Positions 46,451 to 57,531 of a stretch of DNA of 64,000 bases are shown one piece after another. The translations under genes were made by a program, and so were the position numbers. Positions within the stretch are counted from its first letter, which is position 1, and every line of letters starts with the position of its first letter. The stretch spans positions 8,532,630-8,596,629 of the forward strand of contig OX638131.1 of the NCBI GenBank assembly GCA_951804985.1, in the 5' to 3' direction. The notes beneath the pieces are model-generated. The model was not told the origin of the DNA. It saw nothing but the letters and a program-made list of their open reading frames with translations, and did not search any database. This DNA comes from Dryomyza anilis (taxonomy: Eukaryota; Arthropoda; Insecta; Diptera; Dryomyzidae).

Positions 46451-47373
46451 AATTTTCGGTTTAGCTATATATCACTTTGTATATTTCTTGATTCCTTCTG
46501 GACTTTAGAACTTTTTTCCTCTCCGTGTATCGAAAAGTATTTAAATATTTGATATAATTTAACATTTTTATATAATATAATAATATTAAAGCATCATTAT
46601 TTAATAATATTTTGCCAAACATTTTTTCCTGCAAATAACAAATGGCAAATTAATGTTTGACAAAATATTTTTAATTAATGATGCCAAAAAAAAACAAAAA
46701 TATTTGCGTTTTGATCAGGATATAGCCCTACAAAATTCGTATTTATAATTCAGTAGGTTATCTAAATCTAAAGATATTTTGTATACGTTTTAATAATTGA
46801 CGAATAAACAAAAATAACAGAAAAATTTGGAAAAGATATAAATTTTGCAAAATTTTTAAAGCATTTCAAACTTTAAAATTTGATTTCCCAACATTTTTAA
46901 AAATGCACATTCGCCCCTTTGGCATGACAGTGACGATATATACTGTAACTCGTTCTAAAATAAAGTAACATCATTGATCGAAGAGTCATTCTCGAATTCA
47001 ACTTTTATTGCACATTGTTCCCAGTATGCCAAAAGAATTAAAAATCACCTTTTGAATAAATCTCTCATATCGGAATTATCGGAATTTTCTTTAGAAACAG
47101 ATCTATTTGGAAAAAAATAAATTAAATTTGATATCATTGGGAAACTGTTTAATGTAAAAATTACTAGCAGGGACCACTTCAGGACATTTTTAAAATCAGT
47201 TAAACCTTATATGAATAGAAGAAATTGTGCTAAGGCTATGTTCTGGTATTTTTACCTTGTCAAAACCCGACCAGTTACATGACCAACACGATCATGTCAT
47301 TATAATGTCTATTCTAATAGGATAAATATCTACTAGGGATTGTCTACTTGAAAAACTATAAAAGTACTGCTTA
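46451..47373. other. Gene-free stretch with a dispersed word
   Basis: AT-rich. Near 47264-47330 the word ACCCGACCAGTTACATGACC and following sequence match 22650-22710. Nothing else is supported. Confidence 0.3.
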
Positions 47374-47551
47374 AGCTCGAATCCCACGATTGAATAAACA
47401 GTCAACTTTTGAATAAATTTTCAAATAATTTTAATATCAATCGTGTGATTGATTTTTGTATGGAAAATAAGGCAATCACACGATTGATATTTAAATTGTT
47501 TTGAAAATTGATTCAAATGTTGACTGTTTATTCAATCGTGTGATTCGAGCT
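47374..47551. mobile_element. 178-bp hairpin MITE with TTA target-site duplication
   Basis: Two arms of about 80 bp are inverted copies with roughly five mismatches. The outer ends are AGCTCGAATC at 47374 and its complement at 47551, and the inner ends are CAATCGTGTGATTG and CAATCACACGATTG. They surround a loop of about 20 bp. TTA flanks both sides (47371-47373 and 47552-47554). A 3-bp TWA-type duplication is characteristic of PIF/Harbinger-type (Tourist-like) MITEs. The transcript of either strand would fold into one long hairpin. Confidence 0.85.
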
Positions 47552-47569
47552 TTACACTCGAATTTCTAT

Positions 47570-48330
47570 GGCATTTTACGAAATATTTTTTCGTATTTTT
47601 TTATTTCGTTATATACATGAATAATTCATAGAATACACAAAACATTTGTAATTTCTATTTTTTTCCAAAACATTCTTTACATACAATTCGTAATTATTAC
47701 GAATCAATATTCGCAAATTTAAAATAACAGCAAAATTAGAAATATTTCATTTAAATTACGAAACTTTCTTTATATTATTTTGAATACAATATGTTTACGA
47801 AAGAATAATATATTTCACGAATGATCTTTACATAAATTTCGTAAATACATTACTAAAATTTCGTAAATTTACGAAACATTCGAGATTTCTACGAATAATT
47901 AGTAAAAACAGATGTACGTTTCGTCAAATAGCAACTGTATCGCGAAATTTGTATCGCGGTCGCAAGCAGATAGTTGTAAAATACAAACAGTTTTAAAATG
48001 TATGCTGTGTAAGTTCTGGTTGTGTCAAAGGTGCAAAAGTATCAAATCAGTGTATAATATTTCATATTTTATGAATAATTCATTGTCAGTTTTTTTAACA
48101 CATTGCTCTTCTATTTTACGAAAGATTCGTAAACTTCCTACAAAACGTACAAACATATTCAAAAAATTACGAATAAATATAATTTAAATCTTTCGTATTA
48201 TGTACAAATTCGTATTCTGTACGAATGTACGTCATATGTACGAATGACTTTCATATTATGACGAATAGTTTCGTAAAGTACTCAAGTATATTCGTAATTC
48301 TATTTTTCTCGATCGATATTCGCTAATCGG
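47570..48330. repeat. TTACGAA/TTCGTAA-rich region
   Basis: Words TTCGTAA, TTACGAA, TACGAAT and ATTCGTA recur very densely and irregularly on both strands over about 750 bp, with no fixed period. The open frame 47912-48187 (91 codons, with some Cys) runs through it but matches nothing known. It could be an old palindromic minisatellite. Confidence 0.5.
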
Positions 48331-48429
48331 TAAAGTCCGGTATTCAGTCGAATAATCATCTGTTTGTTTGCACCCATTCAATTTAGTTTAATTTAGATTT
48401 ATGTATTTATAATTCTTATACGAGTTATA

Positions 48430-48725
48430 ATATTTAATTGATAATTATGCGATCTTCATCATTAATATGATGAAATGAACATCAACTTAATGAATAAGTG
48501 AACATCATATTGATGAATTTTTTTTCATCAAACCATATTTTTTAAATATCTTAAATCTTATCACAATTATAAATACATAAATGTGTAAATGGAGACAAAT
48601 TTTTGTTTGAAATTTGATGTTATAAAAAAAATATTGAAAGTAAAAAACATTGACAAAATACGATGAAATCATCAATATGATGAATACTGGTTGTTGGTGA
48701 ATTTTTTTTTGCAATATTTACCACA
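48430..48725. repeat. ATGATGAA-type element, relative of the element at 1017-2878
   Basis: The words CATCATTAATATGATGAA, GTGAACATCATATTGATGAA and ACTGGTTGTTGGTGAA match the TIR element near the start of the window (CTGGTAGTTGGTGAA at about 2790). Ends are not clear, so only a partial or diverged copy is claimed. Confidence 0.45.
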
Positions 48726-48779
48726 AAAAATACTAAAATTGTGTGCAATAGTATAACACAGATGGAAAAATCATATTAC

Positions 48780-50838
48780 ACACGGAGAACGCCTTCGACT
48801 AACAGACAGATAGATGTACGTCTGTCTCTACAGATGGAGGGATAGATAGATATTCGTCAGGTTGAAACTTTAGTTGATTGGTTGCTGGTTGGTTGGATGG
48901 AAAGATGGATGTATAGATGGATGACGGATGAATGAATGGATGGCTGTCTGCGGCAACATCGACGTTTTGAATTGCGCATAATTTCGCGTACGTTTTGTGA
49001 ATTTCTAATTTTAAAATGATTATTGCCACGCCAAAAACTGTACGTTGTACCTTTTGAAGCGCAGAACATTTTAAGTGACTGCGAGACGAGACGGTCGGCC
49101 GACGAAGATGAAGACTTGGTAAAATGTAGAAAACTTGATGCGGCGCGAACAAGATTTGATTGGAAGTTGTGTTGTTGCCAAAAGTATATGAGTTATTGTA
49201 GTTATTTTTATTATTATTATTATTGTTGTTGCTATTATCATTATTATTATTATTGCAAGTCGAAAAAGACATTGCCGGAGGTATGGCGGCGGCTGACGTG
49301 ACTTTTGGATGTCGTGAACGTGCGAGATGAAGATGATGATGATGTGAAAGCTGTGTGCAACTAAAGGGAGTTTAATTTATTTTTTTTATAAAACATATAT
49401 TTTTTTATTGTAAATATATTTTCGTTTTACTGAAAAAAAAATATTTTTTTTGATAATTATTTTTATATCATTCTCAAAATACCCTCAGCGACTTAGCCCA
49501 CACATGAGCTAACAATTATCCATGCTTTTTTTATATATTTTAATTTTTCCAAAATAAAAAATCCATTTATTTCATTTGACCAACAGCATGATTTTCTTTT
49601 ATTTTTATTTATTACATACGCAGTTCATTGAATATGAAATAATAAAGGACTTCAGATCCTTGCGATGGCGCTGACCACAGCTGTCGCACGTGCGGCCAAC
49701 GCATGAACCACACTTGAAAAACACCTCATACGAAACACTGCCGCTGGCAACACTGGCATCGGAAGTACAAAAAAAGCGCGCAATTAAAAGTGATTTTTAC
49801 ACTCAATGAATTTGTTTAAAAATTGCTGCGTCCTTTTATGTTTTTTTTTTCATTTTATTTTTAAATCCATATAAATTATTGAAAGCTTATATTGTTGATC
49901 AACATCAAGCATGTCAGTCGCTTCATTTCGGGTGGCAGCATTGTACACTGTGTAAACAACTGATTTTTTTTTTTTTTTTTGTAAACCATATAAATATTTT
50001 TATATTTATTTTGTATTTTTTTGTTCCTCTCCATTATGTTTATTAATTATTTATAGCTGGCGCAGACAACGAGATGTGCCGCGTTTCATTCAGAGCTGTG
50101 TTAAATAAACGACGTGGTTGCCATACTTTATGGGTTAACAGAATATGGCAGCACATACTTAATTTTTATCATTACATAAAAAACATATTTTTTCTTTTAT
50201 AGTACACAAAAATAGCAACGTTATTTAATACAGTTTTTAAAAATGCAGCCATATTAAAAAAAGAGCAATAAAGGATTCAAAAATATTTAAAATCTTATTT
50301 TTTTTTATTATTTTCAAATTTTTTAACATATCGGAATGAATTTTAGTTATAATAAAATACAAGTTTAACCCATATTTATGATTGATTTAATTACAGTTTA
50401 TTTATTCAATCAACAGAAAATTTTCTTTGGTTAATATCACATCTGAAATCTGATTCAAACTAAATCAAATTTCGCATTAATAATAATTATATATAAAATT
50501 AAATAGCTCTACTAAAAAATACTCTTTAGGTATGATAGCAAGAAAGACTTAGTTGTAACAACCAAATTTATTCGATTAAAATATAATTTCAACAAATCGG
50601 TTGATAAAACTACTATTTTCGGTTGGCACTTGAAATAATAGCATGTACACAAACCAAATTGTTTTAAACTATTCTAAATTGGTTGTAGTCTAAACTATAA
50701 CCCTTATAGATTTGACTAAAAGAAACAACATAACAGTTGTGACAACGGAATTACTTAGTGGCGGCAATAAGTTAAAGTAACCAATTCGGTTCTGTGTGTA
50801 CACTTAAAATAAAATCTGCTTAATATACATGAAATAGC
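48780..50838. other. Gene-free stretch with simple repeats
   Basis: Simple repeats: (GGAT/GATG)n at about 48890-48945, CTGTCTGT-like words at 48805-48830, and TTATTATTATTATTG at 49208-49255. 49000-49330 and 49640-49770 are of more balanced composition, but the frames there (48799-49272 minus, poly-Asn; 49023-49301 plus) are driven by the simple repeats. 50540-50810 is GTTG/CAAC-rich and resembles 3395-3845. No gene can be supported. Confidence 0.35.
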
Positions 50839-50904
50839 CTCAGAGAAAACATATTTTCTATGTATACCATCAGATGAGAATAGTAGTTTAAATTTCAAAT
50901 AAGT

Positions 50905-52011
50905 ACCAGCTGGACCCGTGCACGACTCGTGCCAAGATTTTGTGAATTCATAGATATAAAGCGAATTTATTAATATAAAGAAACATTATTATTATTTTTT
51001 ATATCAGGGGCCCGTGCTTCGCTGTGGAAGTTTTCCACAGTAACCAAATAATAATTCTCCACCAAAACAACTTTTCTCAAAGACAATTCAGACAGTAGAA
51101 TATTTCGCCGTAGAATTCTTCCCAGTGGAAATCTTCGCCGTAAAATTCTTCCCCATAGAACGCTTTCCCATAAAATTCTTCCCGGTTGAACTCTTCCCGG
51201 TAGAATTCTTCCCCGTAGAGTTTTTCCTAGTAGAAGTTTTAGTGTAGTTAGTTTTAATGTGGTGAGTTTTAGTGTGTTGAATTTTTAGTTTAGTGAATTT
51301 TTAGTGTGGTGAATTTTATTGTGGTGATATTTAGTGCGGTGAATTTTAAGTGTGGTGAATTTTTAGTGTAGTGAGTTTTAGTGTGGTCTGTTTTAGTGTG
51401 ATGAGTTTTGGTGTGGTGAGTTTTAGTGTGGTGAGTTTTAGTGTGGTGAATTTTTAGTGTAGTGAGTTTTAGTGTGGTGAGTTTTATTGTGGTGAGATTT
51501 AGTGCGGTGAATTTTTAGTGTAGTGAGTTTTAGTGTGGTGAGTTTTATTGTGGTGAGATTTAGTGCGGTGAATTTTTAGTGTGGTGAGTTTTAGTGTGGT
51601 GTGTTTTAGTGTGATGAGTTTTGGTGTGGTGAGTTTTAGTGTGGTGAGTTTTAGTGTGGTGAATTTTTAGTGTGGTAAGTTTTAGTGTGGTGAGCTTTAT
51701 TGTGTTGAGTTTTAGTGTGGTAAGTTTTAGTGTGGTGAATTTTGGTGTGGTGAGTTTTAGTGTGGTGAGTTTTAGCGTGGTGACTTTTATTGTGCTGAGT
51801 TTTAGTGTGGTGAGTTTTAGTTTTTTGTTTCATCTTTTTAGATTGTGTATGTGCTGAGTTATGTCGTTTGGAAAGTTTAGGTTGTATGGGAGGTGCCACG
51901 CCACTTTGTCCAATCCCGCCCATATACAGCCTATGACACCCTTCGGGCTGTATAGTATCCTGGTGCAAAATTTCAGTTAAATCGGTTCAGCGGTTTAGAC
52001 GTGATGCTGGA

Positions 52012-52049
<38 letters not shown>

Positions 52050-52083
52050 TGACAGACGGACCAAGAGTTTTATATATATAGAT
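50905..52083 (+). mobile_element. ATATAGAT-tailed interspersed repeat carrying minisatellites
   Basis: The head AGCTGGACCCGTGCACGACTCGTGCC and tail TTTTATATATATAGAT are shared with 30873-32466; the words are quoted here in part. In the middle are an 18-bp-like repeat (GTAGAATTCTTCCCCGTAGAA type, about 51090-51240), a 15-bp minisatellite (51235-51830), one TATGGGAGGTGCCACGCC unit, the segment TCGGTTCAGCGGTTTAGACG and a (GACA)n run at about 52017-52060. Confidence 0.55.
51235..51832. repeat. 15-bp minisatellite GAGTTTTAGTGTGGT
   Basis: About 40 units of 15 bp. Because the period is a multiple of three, both strands are open, giving a spurious 105-codon minus-strand frame of THHTK repeats (51651-51968) and a plus-strand Val/Ser/Phe frame. 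Neither has any sign of being a gene. Confidence 0.9.
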
Positions 52084-52230
52084 AACAGATTAGTTTTTTC
52101 ATCTTAATTCAAAAGTTTTGTAATTAATTTTACAGTATTCGATAAATTCAGTACCATTAATTTAAATATTTCAATATTATTATTTTTAATAGTATATATA
52201 CATTTTTTTAATGGTTTCCTCCTATAATAA

Positions 52231-52477
52231 CTTAGGCAGAGCTCTCTCACCATTTTGAGCTGTGCGTGTTACATTTGTACTCAAAGTGGTGGGATCTACA
52301 GTTTATTGCCGAATCCGAACGGCGGGTGAGAGCTTTTCATAGGCAAAGTTTTACTGCCGAAAGGTAGCGCGGTATAGAAAAATGTTTCTATGAAAAGATG
52401 TTGTCAGCCCTAGTCCAGGCTTGAACCGGGGACCTTTCGGCTCGCAGTCCAACGCACTAACCACTGAGCTACCGCGG
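52231..52477 (-). mobile_element. tRNA-headed SINE with 10-bp target-site duplication
   Basis: On the minus strand the head with GTAGCTCAGTGGTTAGTGCG and box B GGTTCAAGCC lies at 52477-52410, followed by the body. The copy is flanked by CCTATAATAA at 52221-52230 and 52478-52487, a clean duplication. The usual (ATT)n tail is replaced by a shorter end, so it may be slightly 3' truncated or internally deleted (the TACGAGAGTAAAAC segment is shortened). Confidence 0.85.
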
Positions 52478-53094
52478 CCTATAATAATAAACGTGTCATA
52501 AATTACATCAAAAATGTTCGTTTTTATAATTCATTCTGCGTGTTTACTAAAATGATCGCATGCGTTTTTTGTGATATTCCACATTATTTAATGCGTCATT
52601 GGTAAGGACACAATATTACTTTTCTATTTATTACAGAAAATAAATTACAGAAAACAAACTTCAATTAAGGCACAGAATCAAAAATAAGACTCAAGTATTA
52701 CAATCAATTATTGGCAACTGAAGCGAATATTTAATGTGTTATAACCTTTTGCAACGAGAAGTGTCGTTTTATGTGTGTGTGTTTCAAAAGTGAATATCGA
52801 TTTCGACATTTAAATACAATTAATCATTAACTAAAATACATATTTGTTTTAATAAATTTTTAGGAAAATGTAATTCGACTATACCTTAAAATTAATAATA
52901 CTTATCAGTAAATTTGTATAGACCTTTCTTATTGTAATTAAAAGATCACATTATAAAATGTATGGTACAACAACACATTGTATTAACAGTTTAAATATTA
53001 CTGTACTAATAAGACGCATCCTATTGACCAATTTCAATAGTATAAATAATTGTTTTCTACTGAAATACTATTAATTTACCATGTTTTTTCTGAG

Positions 53095-54329
53095 TGTATT
53101 TATAAAATCGAACACAATTCTAAATTATAATTATAATATTTTAATTGTGTTCAAAATTAAAGATGTGAAATGAAAATATATAGTTTTAAGGCAAATAAAA
53201 GTAAGACTTTTATAAAAAATGAATTACGATTAATTTTGTCTAAAATTAAATTTAACTCGCAGAGAAAAAAAATGTTTGCAGCAAACATAATATTACAGCA
53301 ACCATACATTTCATGACTGTAAACAATTATTACATTTATTTACAATTTTATTCAAATTATTTTGGTATTCATTTTAAGACCTATGGAAATATATTTTTAT
53401 TAACATATTTAATTCGAAAATTCATGAAAGAATATTGTAGAATAATATGCTTGATGCAAAAAAAAAATATGTTGTCCCTGATAAAGTCTTGATACAATAC
53501 TTTTTAAAATTATGATGTTTGGAGAAACTTTGATTTTTAGTGGATTGGTCTAAATCGGTTATGTTGACGATCCCAACTTATTATTCAAGGGCAATATTTT
53601 GCCGAATAGTTTACTATTTACGTTAAATCAGAAATGAATTAAAATTTGCTTCAAATGCTGCGGCGCAAAATGACATTTTAAATTCAAGGGTAACCAAATC
53701 AAATGATGGAAAGCAAAATAAAATAATTGTTGCGCTCTCAAATTAATAGGCATATGCAAATAAAATTCGTAAAAATATGAATTTTTGACACATATCCCTA
53801 TTATCGATTTCGTATTTGCTGCATAGATAATTCAAAAATTCGAATGCAATTAATTTTTCAATGCAATGTTGGCAGTTGAAACGCAAACTAATCTGCATTA
53901 ATAACTCATGGTGCTGGCACTGAATGCGCATGCAATGGATATAATAGATGACTTTGAAACGTACCCAATAAATTGATGTTGAGGCGCATTAGATACGAAA
54001 TGAGAGAACAATTAACTTTAAATTGATTTTAGGATTACAATCTATGCAGACTCTTATTATTATTGCAGCTCTGGTTGTGGTAGTTGGCATGGCAATTAAT
54101 AAACACATTGAATGGTATTATCATGATAAAATAACCTATAGAAGTATTCATTTAAATTGGGGCAAAGTAAAAAGATACAGGAAAACTTTAAAGAACTTTA
54201 GTAATTCGTTAGTTGTTTAATAATTTCTTAGTTTTTATATGTGGTCTATTCATCCGCAAATCGATCAGGGGTTGAGATTTCACTTCTTCGATCACAATTA
54301 AATTCGGACAATTGATTTGGACGATTATT
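53095..54329. other. Gene-free AT-rich stretch
   Basis: No gene or element end was found. The frames at 53743-53931 (minus) and 54023-54220 (plus, with a short hydrophobic segment IIIAALVVVVGMAI) are too short and isolated to call. Confidence 0.35.
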
Positions 54330-54630
54330 CGCAGCAGCGTCGGTGAGTCGTATGGTTTGTGTGTTGGACTACGAGCAGAAAGGTCCCGGGTTCGATCCAA
54401 ACGACTGTTAACATCAAAAATTACAAAATGCTTTTCTACCTCTCGACAGTCAATGGCAAACCTACGAAAGTAAAATTTCGCCTATAATAAGTGCTCAACC
54501 AGCAATTCGGATTCGAAATTAAACTGTAGGTCCTACCACTTGAGTACAAATATAACAAGCACAGCTCAAATCGTGAGTGAGGTCGGCCTAGGTTCTTCAG
54601 AGCTGTACCGCCAAACTATTTTTATTCCCA
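54330..54630 (+). mobile_element. tRNA-headed SINE, diverged copy
   Basis: Head TGTGTTGGACTACGAGCAGAAAGG with box B GGGTTCGATCC, closer to a true tRNA box B than the other copies. The body words (TACCTCTCGACAGTCAATGG, TGTAGGTCCTACCACTTGAG) carry many substitutions, and the end CCAAACTATTTTTATT has lost the clean (ATT)n. It is the oldest-looking member in the window. Confidence 0.75.
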
Positions 54631-55389
54631 GAGTTACATGGATCCAAAGTTACAGAAAAATATTAACTAGAAATTAATTTTGCAAGTCTTCAATCATTTT
54701 AAAATGCCACAAATGAAGTTTTTGAACTTTTGCACCAACCATTTTAAATGCCGAGATTAATTTGGCAGCACTCAAAATAAAGTGTTTGTTTTTCTGTTTG
54801 ATTATTTTCATTATCTATAACAAAACTTTTTCAAATTTAATAAACTTTTAGTTTAAATCATTTGACAGCTGCAACAAATCGTTTTTAACAACGCGGCGCA
54901 TCTAACAAAATGGCGCCACCTCCGCATTGACGCCATTTTGTTTTACAACATTTTATTTTGTAGTTTTTTTAAATGTGAATTCTATGTTTTTGCCGCGCTT
55001 AAATTTACAATTTAATTAAATAAACATTTTATTTGCGCAATTTTGTTACGAGTTTTAGTTATTTTCAGTTTTTCGTTTTGATATTATTTATATCACGCTA
55101 TATATGGTCGTTGGCGTCGTGTTAATGCTTCTAAAAATGGCTGCAATTCGCACTGGAAATTGTTAATAAATGTACGGTGGTTTTTTGCGGGTTCATTGCG
55201 AGTGCTGCGCGTAATTGCAACTAAAATGGTTTTAATGACCGCGGGTGGTAGTCGCAAGTACATGGTGAAAAATTAGTTTTGAAAAAATTAAAATATTATT
55301 ACACAATACAACACTAAAAAGAAAAACAATAGGACTCGAAGAACAGATTCTGATACATTAAAAAAAAAAAGTGTAGCCGTTTAAATCAT
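54631..55389. other. Low-copy stretch with ATGGCGCC palindromes
   Basis: More balanced composition between 54840 and 55260. An inverted repeat ACAAAATGGCG...CGCCATTTTGT lies at about 54906-54946 with a 17-bp spacer. No gene is seen. Confidence 0.3.
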
Positions 55390-55625
55390 AATATTGAGAA
55401 ATTAGCTTTCTAAAAATATTAAGAAATTAAAATTCTTAATATTAGGAAATTAAATTTCTTAATATTAAGAAATTACATTTCTTAATATTAAAAAATTAAT
55501 ATTCTTAATATTAAAAAAAATAATATTCTTAGTATTGAGAAATTAACTTTCTTAAAAATATTCTTAGTATTAAGAAATTAACTTTCTTAATATAAAAAAC
55601 AAATTTTCAAGAAAATTTCTTTAAG
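55390..55625. repeat. TTCTTAATATTAAGAA palindromic repeat
   Basis: About eight irregular units of 24-32 bp built from TTCTTAATATTAAGAAATTA and variants, each nearly self-complementary. The sequence is AT-only apart from a few G and C. Confidence 0.8.
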
Positions 55626-56368
55626 GTAATTTTTAGTAAATAGGTACCATTTTTTACAGTGCATAAATGCATTTGCATATGAAGCAAACTTTTAATGGCG
55701 TCGCTCTTAATGGCCAAAACAAAACGCAGTGCAACAGCAGCAAACCAAACAAAAAGTACAAAAAATTTGATATATATATTAATCAAATAATAGCAATATT
55801 AAAAATATCAACCAAAAAATAAAAACATTCAAAAATGATGGCGCTGCTGTTGGTGGCAACACCAAGAGAATATATGAAAAAAATGGTAGCAGAACTAAAA
55901 AAAAAAATAGTCAACAACATAATGCTGTCAACAGGGGTGAGCAATAGTACTGAAGGGCGACAGCAACATGCAACTAAAACTGCTACCAACTACAAAAGCA
56001 GCAACAGCATGCAATGTGTTCGGTTGCCAACAACTACTACAACAGCAACAACAACAGAAACATGTTAGAGTGTGAGTGCGAATGCGCACACGTACCCCAT
56101 AATTATGTTGCTTGCTGCTGCTGCTGCACTTGATTGTCGTTGTTCTTGCTGTTGCTCCTACTGTTGCTGCTGCTACTGCCGGACAATGGCGACCGACGCA
56201 AAATAATTATTTAGATCGTAAATGATATTTTATTTAAATTTATTTTAGAAACATGTCAGAGCGAGTACGCAACAGAGGGTGAGAGAGTGTAATGCCAACA
56301 ACAACAACATCATGGTCATTGCACACAGAGTTTACAAGGAACTTCAAAAGGAGTAGTTTTGGTATTGA
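55626..56368. other. Complex-sequence island with CAA/CAG runs
   Basis: Trinucleotide-rich DNA: CAACAACTACTACAACAGCAACAACAACAG-type runs at about 56027-56060 and TGCTGCTGCTGCTGC at about 56114-56129. Such runs are common in fly coding exons and UTRs (poly-Gln) as well as in introns. The frame 55835-56068 ends at a stop and has no recognisable domain, so no gene is called. Confidence 0.3.
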
Positions 56369-57531
56369 ATTTAAATTTTTAGTGAAAAACTAAATTTTTA
56401 GTGAAAACTAAATTTTTAGTGAAAATTGAATTTTTAGTGAAAAATTGAATTTTTAATGAAAATTGAGTTTTAGCGAAAATTTGAATTTTTAGTTAAAAAT
56501 TTAATTTTTAGTGAAAAATTGAATTTTTAGTGAAAATTTGGATTTTTAGTGAAAAATTCAATTTTTAGTGTAAAATTGAATTTTTAATGAACAATTGAAT
56601 TTTTAATGAAAAATGGAATTTTTAATGAAAATTGGAATTTTTAGTAAAAAATTAAATTTAAAGTTAAATATTTTTAGTTACAAATTGAGTTTTTATTTAA
56701 AATTTGAATTTTTAGTGAAAATTAAACTTTCAGTGAAAATTAAATTTTTAATGAAATAAAAAATGGTTAGTGCAAAATTAAGCTTTAGTGAAAAATTGAA
56801 TTTTTAGTGAAAAATTGAATTTTTAGTGAAAAATTGAATTTTTAGTGAAAAATTGAATTTTTAGTGAAAAATTGAATTTTTAGTGAAAAATTGAATTTTT
56901 AGTGAAAAATTGAATTTTTAGTGAAAAATTGAATTTTTAGTGAAAAATTGAATTTTTAGTGAAAAATTGAATGTTTAGTGAAAATTGAATTTTTAGTGAA
57001 AAATTGAATTTTTTAGTGAAAAATTGAATTTTTAGTGAAAAATTGAATTTTTAGTGAAAAATTGAATTTTTAGTGAAAAATTGAATTTTTAGTGAAAAAT
57101 TGAATTTTTAGTGAAAAATTGAATTTTTAGTGAAAAATTGAATTTTTAGTGAAAAATTGAATTTTTAGTGAAAAATTGAATTTTTAGTGAAAAATTGAAT
57201 TTTTAGTGAAAAATTGAATTTTTAGTGAAAAATTGAATTTTTAGTGAAAAATTGAATTTTTAGTGAAAAATTGAATTTTTAGTGAAAAATTGAATTTTTA
57301 GTGAAAAATTGAATTTTTAGTGAAAAATTTAAAATTGAGTGAAAAACTTAAATTTGAGTGAAAAATTTAAGTTTTAGTGAAAAATTGGATTTTTAGTGAA
57401 AAATTGGATTTTTAGTGAAATTTTTTAGTGAAAAATTGAATTTTTAGCAAAAATTTGAATTTTTAGTTTTGGTTAGTGAGAAATTGAATTTTTAGTGAAA
57501 AATTGAATTTTTAGTGAAAAATTGAATTTTT
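56369..57531 (-). repeat. 19-bp AT minisatellite, array 5 (minus orientation)
   Basis: About 61 units of TTTTTAGTGAAAAATTGAA. From 56790 to 57320 the units are nearly identical; both ends are degenerate. It is an exact reverse-complement match to the homogeneous cores of arrays 1, 2 and 6. Confidence 0.95.

Larger units (their letters stand above)
50839..53094. mobile_element. Second CTCAGAAAA-ended element, also nested
   Basis: The left end CTCAGAGAAAACATATTTTC (50839) and the right end, which reverse-complemented reads CTCAGAAAAAACATGGTAAA (53094), match each other and the element at 30077-33146. Inside are an ATATAGAT-tailed repeat (50905-52083) and a SINE (52231-52477). Interior AATAGTATAAATAATTG-type sequence is shared with the first copy. 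No transposase is present. Confidence 0.5.

Noticed and set aside
48799..49272. 157-codon minus-strand frame with an Asn-rich N-terminus
   Set aside because: It is created by ATT/GTT and GGAT simple repeats, has no domain, and the overlapping frame on the same strand is equally open.
51651..51968. 105-codon minus-strand frame rich in THHTK repeats, resembling a histidine-rich protein
   Set aside because: It is the translation of a 15-bp minisatellite whose period is a multiple of three. The opposite strand is open for the same reason.
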